Part shown: positions 45,036 through 50,196 of the stretch, piece by piece
Position numbering within the stretch: position 1 is the stretch's first letter
Layout of the letters: each line of letters begins with the position of its first letter
Virus record (IMG/VR): IMGVR_UViG_3300035633_000399
Coordinates: 1-50,196 of that record
Strand: one strand, 5' to 3'
Source of the DNA: a virus
Length of the DNA stretch: 50,196 nt
The notes under the pieces: generated by a model
Told to the model about the DNA's origin: nothing
Database searches by the model: none
The model's input: the letters and a program-made list of their open reading frames with translations, nothing else
Position numbers and translations under genes: made by a program

Positions 45036-46191
45036 AAATTATTGGTTTATATTGTTTTTAATTCCTACGTTAGTGTTTGGACAACATCATCGACGTAAGT
45101 GGGCATGGGATAAAACAGCTGGTATTGGAAATTCTGGCACAGGCTATGTATTCTTTGTTTGCAGTGATGGTAACCGGGCATTACGTTGCTGGGAATGGCT
45201 ACATGCTACGCGTGAATTTGGTGAAAGAGTATATATTGATTATCCTAGAGATGGAAAAATAGGTAATTGGACAACAAGTGCCGGTAGAGGGGTTTCTATT
45301 TCACCAGTTAATAACAACGAGGTATTGTTGGCATTTGCTGGCAATGAAAGATTTTATATTCATAATTATGATGAGAATATGGATAATGTTATATATGGTA
45401 GAGATTATTATCTTGCAGGCAATGATAGTGTTCCAAGTGCGCATACTTGGGCGAAAAACGGCGAAGCCATTGCTTGCGGGACTGGAAATTCACCTCATTT
45501 ACATATATGGAAAGTGCATCCAAATGTAGGATTTGGACCAAGAGTTAATTTTACAAATGTTATAGTAAGTGATATAGATGCAGTTGCTTGGTCGCCTAGT
45601 AATGACTGGATAGCCATAACAGATTTAGGACAAAGTATTAAGCCTGTTGTTTTTGCATGGGAACCTGAAACAGCAAATGGTTTGGGTGTTAGGCATGCTC
45701 CTACTGAGGGAAGCACAGCATCTCGTGTCAGATCTTTGGATTGGTCTGATAATCAGAATTATCTTTTTGTAGGAGCAGACAACAGGCTAGAAGCATATGA
45801 ATGGACAAATGGATTTGGGGCATATACTTATTTATCACATTCACTTATTCATGATGTTGAATATTTTAAACAAGGTACTAATGAATATGTTGCAGTAGTT
45901 GGGATAAATCAAACTACACCCCCTGGAAATGGAAGATTGTCTGTATATCAATGGACAAATGGTTTTGGTACGCGTTACACTACTAATACATATGCTTCTA
46001 TTAGTGGCAGTCAAGGTATAGATGTAGCAGTTGTGTCTAATCGTTTTATTTTTATGTCAATAATTTATCCTGATAGAGTAATGGCGTTTGAGTTTACGAA
46101 TAATACCTTTTATTTCTTATCTGCTATTACAAACAATGAGTGGGATACAATTAGCAATATTGCTATTAGTTTCGATGATAAACAAAAATAA
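45025..46191 (+). CDS. Beta-propeller protein with signal peptide (388 aa)
   Basis: A 388-residue protein with signal sequence 'NYWFILFLIPTLVFG' (residues 5-19), then Q. The rest consists of WD40-like blades with repeated 'W(S)PSNDWIAI' and 'xYEWTNGFG' units: 'DIDAVAWSPSNDWIAITDLG', 'RVRSLDWSDNQNYLFVGADN', 'LEAYEWTNGFGAYTYLSHSL', 'LSVYQWTNGFGTRYTTNTYA'. Length fits a single seven-bladed propeller. It ends the fibre operon and overlaps the previous gene by 11 bases. Secreted propellers often bind proteins or sugars. The propellers in the tail block lack signal peptides, so this one differs in targeting. Confidence 0.8.
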   Translation: MIGKNYWFILFLIPTLVFGQHHRRKWAWDKTAGIGNSGTGYVFFVCSDGNRALRCWEWLHATREFGERVYIDYPRDGKIGNWTTSAGRGVSISPVNNNEVLLAFAGNERFYIHNYDENMDNVIYGRDYYLAGNDSVPSAHTWAKNGEAIACGTGNSPHLHIWKVHPNVGFGPRVNFTNVIVSDIDAVAWSPSNDWIAITDLGQSIKPVVFAWEPETANGLGVRHAPTEGSTASRVRSLDWSDNQNYLFVGADNRLEAYEWTNGFGAYTYLSHSLIHDVEYFKQGTNEYVAVVGINQTTPPGNGRLSVYQWTNGFGTRYTTNTYASISGSQGIDVAVVSNRFIFMSIIYPDRVMAFEFTNNTFYFLSAITNNEWDTISNIAISFDDKQK

Positions 46192-46219
46192 TAAATAAAT
46201 AATTGAAAGGAGATATAAC

Positions 46220-46600
46220 ATGGCAGAATTCCATGAATTAAATTTAGAAGATATTAAACCGGATGGAGTTAATCCTCTTCCAGCACAAGCTTTAAATGGT
46301 GTATATGAAAGTGTACAATATAAAGCTGACTTAGATGATGCATACGATCCAAAGAATTGGAAAATTGAAGTAAATGCAAATTTGGCTATTGATAATAATT
46401 TTCCAAATCCTAATGGTGATGTACAATTAATGCCTTATATGCGTTTTAAAATGCGTACTAAAGTGGTAAAAGAAGAAATTGAAGCAGTTGCAGGAAAAGA
46501 TATTGGCAATTGTACAACCAATGAAAGAAAAGAGATTGTAAAGCAGATAGCTGTTCAAAAAATCCTTATTGCATTGGGAATTATACCAGTCCCAGAATAA
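46220..46600 (+). CDS. Hypothetical protein (126 aa)
   Basis: An unrecognised 126-residue acidic protein with a very strong ribosome site (AAAGGAG, 8 nt). The N-terminus (MAEFHELNLEDIKPDGVNPL) has no signal. A middle strand-rich part ('KNWKIEVNANLAIDNNF') and a C-terminal helix pair ('ERKEIVKQIAVQKILIALGI') are visible. It stands alone between the fibre operon and the terminator at 46627-46657. A late-box-like AATAAATAATT element lies just upstream. Function unknown. Confidence 0.75.
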   Translation: MAEFHELNLEDIKPDGVNPLPAQALNGVYESVQYKADLDDAYDPKNWKIEVNANLAIDNNFPNPNGDVQLMPYMRFKMRTKVVKEEIEAVAGKDIGNCTTNERKEIVKQIAVQKILIALGIIPVPE

Positions 46601-46626
46601 ATAAAAAAGATATTATGTTTCCAATA

Positions 46627-46657
46627 GAAAAGGGAGGAATAATCCTCCCTTTTTTTT
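46627..46657 (+). terminator. Rho-independent terminator
   Basis: AGGGAGGA (46631-46638) pairs with TCCTCCCT (46643-46650) around loop ATAA, flanked by AAAA on the left and a T run (46650-46657) on the right. The stem is identical to the hairpin after the capsid gene. Confidence 0.93.
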
Positions 46658-46686
46658 ATAATTATTTATGAAAGGATTTTTAAAAC

Positions 46687-47283
46687 ATGGATATAACACA
46701 ACAATTAGAACGAGCTAATAAAATTTTATGTGTCACAGCAAAATTGGCTAATGAAGTGGTGTCTTCTAATGGTATGTCTATAAAAGATTTTTTAAGTATC
46801 ATTGGAGAGGGGTTAAATCTTCAATTAGTAGCTGTAGTAAAAAAAGATATAATGCATGTAGAAAATAATTGTGTATGTGACTTCTGGGTAAAAGAAGAAA
46901 AATCATTTAAATTCGAGAATGTCCTTTGCAATAATTGTTATCGCAAGGGTTTATCTGTATGCAAATGTATTCAAATGGACAAGCCGTTTAGTGGCAAAAT
47001 AAAGGATTTACAATTTAGTGATTGTAAAGTCAAAAACGTATTTGCATCTAATTTAAATGAAGAATTCAACATATCAATTATACCATTGCATAAGAAAAAT
47101 GAAGTTTGGGGAACTATATGCTTTTGCAGGGAGAATAACGGGTTATGGACGAATAAAGAAATGGAAGCTCTTAATACTATTGGACAATTATTAATAGTAT
47201 TAATAGATAAAGAACTCGAAGATCAAAATATGATCTTCACAATTAGAAAGAAATTTGAAAATTTAAAAGTAATTGCCTCATAA
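46687..47283 (+). CDS. GAF-like domain protein with cysteine clusters (198 aa)
   Basis: A 198-residue cytoplasmic protein. The C-terminal half has the GAF-domain signature 'NISIIPLHKKNEVWGTICFC' followed by 'LWTNKEMEALNTIGQLL', where a strand pair leads into the final helix. The N-terminal helix 'LERANKILCVTAKLANEVVS' also fits GAF. GAF domains bind small ligands (cyclic nucleotides, tetrapyrroles, oxo-acids) or sense redox state. An insertion carries CVC, CNNC and CKC within about 40 residues, possibly a metal or iron-sulfur site. It is unusual in a phage. AAAGGA precedes the ATG, and it is followed 12 bases later by the coiled-coil membrane protein, so the two may act together. Confidence 0.65.
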   Translation: MDITQQLERANKILCVTAKLANEVVSSNGMSIKDFLSIIGEGLNLQLVAVVKKDIMHVENNCVCDFWVKEEKSFKFENVLCNNCYRKGLSVCKCIQMDKPFSGKIKDLQFSDCKVKNVFASNLNEEFNISIIPLHKKNEVWGTICFCRENNGLWTNKEMEALNTIGQLLIVLIDKELEDQNMIFTIRKKFENLKVIAS

Positions 47284-47295
47284 AGCGGAGTTAAA

Positions 47296-47910
47296 ATGGC
47301 TGAGAATACTATCATAGCCCAATTAGTAGATTCCCTTACTACCTCATTAGGTTCTATATTAGGGAAATTAGAATCTAATAAGGAAACACTATCTAGAATT
47401 GAACATTTAATCAACAATAATATCAGCCCAAAAGTAAATGATATTGAGGATGTTACTAAAGATTTAGACAACATTAATCGTTCTTTAATTGAAATATCAA
47501 AATATGGTCAACAAATTCAATATTTTGTTGAGCAATTAAAAGGAATTAAAGATTCCGTTGAACCTGTAGAAAAAATAAAAGATAATATTAAGGATCTTTT
47601 GGACAATGCTTCTATTATTGGTGATATAAATAATTTATTAAAAAATATTAATGAAAAGCTGGAACAAGACGAAAATGAAATTCAAGAAATTCATAAAAAA
47701 GTTACACCAGTTTCTGATTTTGTTAATTTAATAAGCAAGCCAACGAATGCAATTATTGTTACATTTACTGTGTTGGGTGTATTAGCAAGTGTACAATGGG
47801 GTATATTTAAAATTATTAAATATTTTGAGCCACCTCCAAAAAAGCCGGCTATACAACAAGTTGTAGTAACAAATACTGTGTATAAAACTACACAGAAAAA
47901 AAATCCATAA
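47296..47910 (+). CDS. Coiled-coil protein with C-terminal transmembrane helix (204 aa)
   Basis: A 204-residue protein. Residues 1-145 are heptad-like coiled coil ('LGKLESNKETLSRIEHLINN', 'IDVTKDL'-type repeats, 'NLLKNINEKLEQDENEIQEI'). One hydrophobic helix (NAIIVTFTVLGVLASVQWGIF, about 152-172) is followed by a short basic and proline-rich tail ('EPPPKKP'). It lacks an N-terminal signal. The topology suggests a membrane-tethered coiled coil. It could be an envelope or lysis-related protein, but no spanin or holin signature is present. It is preceded by GCGGAG and sits just upstream of the small-RNA candidate. Confidence 0.75.
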   Translation: MAENTIIAQLVDSLTTSLGSILGKLESNKETLSRIEHLINNNISPKVNDIEDVTKDLDNINRSLIEISKYGQQIQYFVEQLKGIKDSVEPVEKIKDNIKDLLDNASIIGDINNLLKNINEKLEQDENEIQEIHKKVTPVSDFVNLISKPTNAIIVTFTVLGVLASVQWGIFKIIKYFEPPPKKPAIQQVVVTNTVYKTTQKKNP

Positions 47911-47917
47911 AAAACAT

Positions 47918-47946
47918 TTGAAAAATGATTTATTATATAGTAAATA
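47918..47946 (+). promoter_or_regulatory. Candidate promoter of the 47.9-48.1 kb small RNA
   Basis: TTGAAA (47918-47923), 17 bp, then TAAATA (47941-47946). The region shares the tract ATATAGTAA with the dut promoter at identical spacing. The -10 is poor, but the recurrent TAAATAATTATA element overlaps it. Initiation would fall near 47953. Confidence 0.45.
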
Positions 47947-47952
47947 ATTATA

Positions 47953-48071
47953 CAATGAAAAGTTTAAAATCAAAATCGTTATTGCTCAAATCCCTTTTAG
48001 GAGATTGGGTCTGATTCTGTTTTAATCTTAATTGTTATTTAGACCCGATCAAATTAGATCGGGTTTTTTTT
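47953..48071 (+). ncRNA. Candidate small RNA or attenuator (about 118 nt) with internal sORF
   Basis: Between two genes, this segment runs from a candidate promoter to a strong terminator. It contains a 19-codon ORF (47955-48014, MKSLKSKSLLLKSLLGDWV) and two mutually exclusive helices: GATTGGGTCT (48003-48012) with AGACCCGATC (48041-48050), or that right arm with GATCGGGT (48057-48064) in the terminator. The next gene has its own promoter after the terminator, so the unit may be an independent RNA. The ORF has no ribosome site and starts 1-3 bases after the presumed +1. No known RNA family is recognised. Confidence 0.45.
48043..48071 (+). terminator. Rho-independent terminator
   Basis: ACCCGATC (48043-48050) pairs perfectly with GATCGGGT (48057-48064) around loop AAATTA, followed by a run of eight T (48064-48071). 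Confidence 0.93.
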
Positions 48072-48082
48072 GTATTTTTTTA

Positions 48083-48111
48083 TTGCATTTACTGAAAAAA
48101 TTTTATATAAT
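48083..48111 (+). promoter_or_regulatory. Sigma70-type promoter of the denV-like gene
   Basis: TTGCAT (48083-48088), 17-bp spacer, TATAAT (48106-48111, a perfect -10). Initiation near 48118, about 28 bases before the ATG at 48146. The promoter directly follows the terminator, so the gene begins a new, probably early, unit. Confidence 0.85.
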
Positions 48112-48145
48112 AAGAAAAAGTAGTAAAAAAAGAGGTGTTTAAAGT

Positions 48146-48592
48146 ATGAGATGTAATGTTGGTGTTAATCCAGAATATTTAGCAGATCAGCATTTAATAG
48201 CAGAATATCGTGAATTGCCTATGATTTTAGGTTCATTGAGATGTAATAAGTGGGTTATAAAATCTGCAATACCTAAAAAGTTTAAATTAAATAAAGGGCA
48301 TATGAATTTTTTGAAAGAAAAATTGCTATATATTCAAAGAAGGCATGAAGCAGTTAAAAAAGAAATGACTTATCGTAAATTTAAATGTGATGCATTAAGT
48401 ATTGATTTAGAACATGTGCCGATAGAATTTTGTAATGATTGGAATCCTAATATAAATGATTCTCTTATTATAAGAGAACGTATTATATTTAAATTAGAAA
48501 ATAAACCAGATTATTGGAGATTCCGAAGTAAGAAAATAGATATAGAATATTTAATAACATGGGTAAAGTATGGAAAATTATTCTATGTATAA
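48146..48592 (+). CDS. denV: Pyrimidine-dimer DNA glycosylase family protein (DenV-like)
   Basis: A 148-residue protein of the T4 endonuclease V (DenV) family; T4 DenV has 138 residues. The match is unmistakable at LADQHLIAEYRELPMILGSL (12-31; T4 [20 protein letters not shown]), and 'GHMNFLKEKLLYIQRRHEAV' corresponds to T4 '[20 protein letters not shown]'. The catalytic Glu23, Arg22 and His16 of T4 align without gaps. T4 DenV cuts DNA at UV-induced pyrimidine dimers using the amino group of Thr2 after Met removal. Here residue 2 is Arg (MRCNVG), so this nucleophile is missing and Met would probably be kept. The enzyme may use another residue or have a different activity. AGAGG precedes the ATG, behind a strong promoter. 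Confidence 0.88.
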   Translation: MRCNVGVNPEYLADQHLIAEYRELPMILGSLRCNKWVIKSAIPKKFKLNKGHMNFLKEKLLYIQRRHEAVKKEMTYRKFKCDALSIDLEHVPIEFCNDWNPNINDSLIIRERIIFKLENKPDYWRFRSKKIDIEYLITWVKYGKLFYV

Positions 48593-49241
48593 TTTGAATA
48601 ATAAAGTAGTAAAATGGACAATAAAAAAAAGTGATGTCCCTTTAGAATGGCGAACTATAGTGTTTACTTATGTAAAACCATATTCATCATGGGATGTCGC
48701 ATCAATAAATAAAGATAAATTACAAGTTCATCGTATAAATGCTAAAATATTAACAAGAACAAATAATGAACGATTAATAAGCCAAGGAGGAATGTTTGAT
48801 CCAGAATATGAGGGTACTGAAATATTAGAAGTAATGAGTAAAGAAGAATTTTTTACTAAATATACTAAAGTATCACTTAATTTTATGAAGCACAAAGATC
48901 TTTATGATAAAATAATTGAATGGGTGCCAATAAAACCGGCCCATATACCAAGAACGAATAAATGTTTAAGTCATAAGTTAGCATTAAATTTATCTATTAT
49001 AAAAAGTTTTATAATTTTAATAAAGAAATATTCAACATGGAAAATATTTTGTTACAATGGACCGGAGCAGCGATGGGAAAAAGATGAGAATTCAGATATG
49101 TTATTGGGCATATCTGGAACAGGCAGGGTTGGGGATGGCTATGTTAGCGAATTGATAGAAACTGGGTATATAGTTAATGTTTGGACTAAAGAAGAATTTA
49201 ATGAAAAAATATTTCCAGACATAATGCTGGATATAATGTAA
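48570..49241 (+). CDS. Hypothetical protein overlapping the denV-like gene (223 aa)
   Basis: A 223-residue protein, no recognised domain. It overlaps the DenV-like gene by 23 bases, with the ATG at 48570 preceded only by a GGG tract; a later in-frame Met (residue 6) would shorten the overlap to 8 bases. The N-terminus ('VVKWTIKKSDVPLEWRTIVF') is strand-rich. The middle is helical ('KLALNLSIIKSFIILIKKY') with enough hydrophobic residues to resemble a buried or membrane-touching helix. The C-terminus has a 'GTGRVGDGYVSELIETG' stretch. It shares the early promoter of the DenV-like gene. The TAA stop lies 5 bases before the tRNA-Ser gene. Confidence 0.7.
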   Translation: MENYSMYNLNNKVVKWTIKKSDVPLEWRTIVFTYVKPYSSWDVASINKDKLQVHRINAKILTRTNNERLISQGGMFDPEYEGTEILEVMSKEEFFTKYTKVSLNFMKHKDLYDKIIEWVPIKPAHIPRTNKCLSHKLALNLSIIKSFIILIKKYSTWKIFCYNGPEQRWEKDENSDMLLGISGTGRVGDGYVSELIETGYIVNVWTKEEFNEKIFPDIMLDIM

Positions 49242-49246
49242 AAAAA

Positions 49247-49335
49247 GGGAGATTGGCAGAACGGCAAATGCACCTGTCTTGAAAACAGGCTTCGGGTAAA
49301 ACCGGACGGGGGGTCGGAACCCTCATCTCCCGCCA
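49247..49335 (+). tRNA. trnS(UGA): tRNA-Ser (anticodon UGA)
   Basis: Class II tRNA with a perfect 7-bp acceptor stem (GGGAGAT/ATCTCCC), discriminator G and encoded CCA (49333-49335). The anticodon stem is CCTGT/ACAGG with loop CTTGAAA, giving UGA, which reads UCA codons. The long variable arm (CGGGTAAAACCG) is as expected for serine. The T loop reads GTCGGAA rather than the usual TTCGAAN. It probably supports translation of AT-rich phage genes. Confidence 0.95.
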
Positions 49336-49359
49336 AAATTTAATAAGAGTAGGAGTAAT

Positions 49360-49569
49360 ATGATATTGCTTACATTTCTTGTAGGTATTTTTGTAGGTAT
49401 TTTAATTTCAACTATAGTGGTTGCAGTAATATGTTTTAAAGCATTTAAAATTAAAAACGGTAAAAAGAAAAAGAATTTAAAATTTCACTTGAAAAATAAG
49501 AGTGTAAAGGTTAAAATTAAAAGAGATTCAGTGAAAATTGAAAGAAATAAACAAAGTACAATTTCATAA
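49360..49569 (+). CDS. Small single-span membrane protein with basic tail (69 aa)
   Basis: A 69-residue protein located between two tRNA genes. Residues 2-28 form one transmembrane helix (LLTFLVGIFVGILISTIVVA), followed by a strongly basic tail rich in Lys ('KIKNGKKKKNLKFHLKNKSV'). AGGAG lies 6 nt before the ATG. Topology is likely N-out with the basic tail in the cytoplasm. Such short proteins can be inner-membrane regulators or holin-like, but no family is recognised. Confidence 0.65.
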   Translation: MILLTFLVGIFVGILISTIVVAVICFKAFKIKNGKKKKNLKFHLKNKSVKVKIKRDSVKIERNKQSTIS

Positions 49570-49570
49570 T

Positions 49571-49648
49571 GGGCTCGTGACGGAATTAGGCATACGTGCT
49601 AGTCTTAGAAACTAGATTTTGGGGGTTCGAATCCCCCCGAGCCTACCA
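49571..49648 (+). tRNA. trnL(UAG): tRNA-Leu (anticodon UAG), short variable loop
   Basis: The acceptor stem GGGCTCG/CGAGCCT has a G-U first pair, discriminator A and encoded CCA (49646-49648). The anticodon stem is CTAGT/ACTAG with loop CTTAGAA, so the anticodon is UAG, which reads CUA (Leu). The T arm GGGGGTTCGAATCCCCC is canonical. The variable loop is only five bases (ATTTT), whereas bacterial tRNA-Leu normally has a long variable arm. Confidence 0.9.
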
Positions 49649-49671
49649 ATTTGAGAATCTGGAGTAAAATA

Positions 49672-50196
49672 ATGTATGTTAAAATGATGGAAGTATACCG
49701 GGAGTACGGCTATGATATAAAAGCTGGATTACCCTCGCATTTATTTTGGGGGTTTTCTGGTACTGGTGGTGCTGCATTATATAAAAATGGTAAACGATTA
49801 AAGACTGGTGGTGGAGTAAGTAGAGATGAGGTGTATCTCATCAATGATATTTGCAAAACTATAAAGCTTAAAAATGTATTTATCATTGGAAATGCATTCG
49901 GATGGAGTACACTAGCATTTGCTTTTGCCGGTGCTGAAAGAGTCATTGCACTTGACGCTTGTTGTGAAGGAGCCGATAATAAAGAAGGAATTAAGCTTAC
50001 TCGTGATATTATTGAAAATGAGGATCTTAATGCTAAAGTCATTATTGGCAAATCACCTGAGTATATTCCTTCAGTTGCCGATATTATTATGCCTGAAGTT
50101 GATTTAGTGTTTATTGATGGATATCATAGCAACTCTCAATTGATTCAAGATTTTGAGGCTTGCAAGAAACATTGGCCTAATGCAATATATCACGAG
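49672..50196 (+). CDS. Class I SAM-dependent methyltransferase (3' end outside window)
   Basis: An open frame from ATG 49672 to the window end (175 codons, no stop). GGAG lies 7 nt upstream. Residues 68-90 carry motif I of a class I SAM methyltransferase (NVFIIGNAFGWSTLAFAF), followed by the acidic loop 'ALDACCEGADN' (Asp95) and the motif 'VDLVFIDGYHSN' (144-155), which together resemble the Methyltransf_24/TylF-type family that alters sugars or small molecules. The substrate is unknown. It follows the tRNA-Leu gene by 23 bases. Phage versions may modify the host surface, virion glycans or nucleotides, but which is not shown here. Confidence 0.85.
   Translation, partial: MYVKMMEVYREYGYDIKAGLPSHLFWGFSGTGGAALYKNGKRLKTGGGVSRDEVYLINDICKTIKLKNVFIIGNAFGWSTLAFAFAGAERVIALDACCEGADNKEGIKLTRDIIENEDLNAKVIIGKSPEYIPSVADIIMPEVDLVFIDGYHSNSQLIQDFEACKKHWPNAIYHE

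Noticed and set aside
46615-46660. Hairpin at 46631 as a translation operator
   Set aside because: It is followed by a T run and lies after a stop codon, so an ordinary terminator explains it.
49571-49648. The UAG anticodon tRNA as an amber suppressor
   Set aside because: A suppressor needs the anticodon CUA; UAG as anticodon reads CUA codons (Leu).
49710-50051. Minus-strand open frame (113 codons) opposite the methyltransferase
   Set aside because: The plus strand carries clear SAM-binding motifs with a ribosome site; the antisense frame has neither.

Overview
The window reads as part of a large, AT-rich, T4-like myovirus genome. The evidence is the 3' part of a gp23-type major capsid gene at the left edge, gp25- and gp6-type baseplate wedge genes in T4 order, a gp44-type clamp-loader ATPase, a DenV-type protein, a dUTPase, T4-type late promoter octamers (TATAAATA) and phage tRNA genes. 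No integrase, host gene block or ribosomal RNA is visible. The very large virion proteins with NHL-type propellers resemble, from memory, those of T4-like phages of marine bacteria and cyanobacteria. The host cannot be named from this window.

Layout. 1-2045: capsid gene (5' truncated) and two small, well-translated plus-strand genes, with a good terminator at 1462-1501. 2046-4929: a glutaredoxin-like gene, a convergent minus-strand gene (gp16-like small terminase candidate), small unknown genes, dUTPase behind a textbook sigma70 promoter, and the clamp loader. 4926-6011: a minus-strand two-part gene with a strong internal translation start. 6073-30293: a 24-kb plus-strand block for the baseplate and its periphery (gp25, gp6, then six proteins of 418 to 1609 residues built from propellers, PKD, LamG and other beta modules, then a small His-rich protein). 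It contains no obvious terminator. 30294-46191: a structured leader, an 11/13-residue repeat protein, then a tight fibre/adhesin operon. In that operon six proteins start with an apparent Sec signal peptide and several carry YadA-like head repeats. A transglutaminase-like protein sits inside it. 46192-47910: small cytoplasmic or membrane genes (unknown, GAF-like with cysteines, coiled coil plus TM). 47918-48071: a candidate independent small RNA or attenuator. 48083-50196: an early-type promoter, a DenV-like gene, an unknown gene, tRNA-Ser(UGA), a small membrane protein, tRNA-Leu(UAG) with an unusually short variable loop, and the 5' part of a methyltransferase gene.

How it works together. 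The capsid and baseplate genes form the late virion programme. The fibre operon presumably supplies receptor-binding parts, but its signal peptides suggest export or surface display that ordinary virion assembly would not need. dut, the clamp loader and the DenV-like gene belong to nucleotide and DNA metabolism; dut and denV have sigma70-like promoters fit for early expression. The most interesting unexplained items are the signal-peptide fibre cassette, the promoter-sORF-hairpin-terminator unit at 47.9-48.1 kb, the three-hairpin leader at 30.34 kb, the nested in-frame start at 5441, and the DenV homologue lacking Thr2. All calls are from reading the sequence; no database search was possible.
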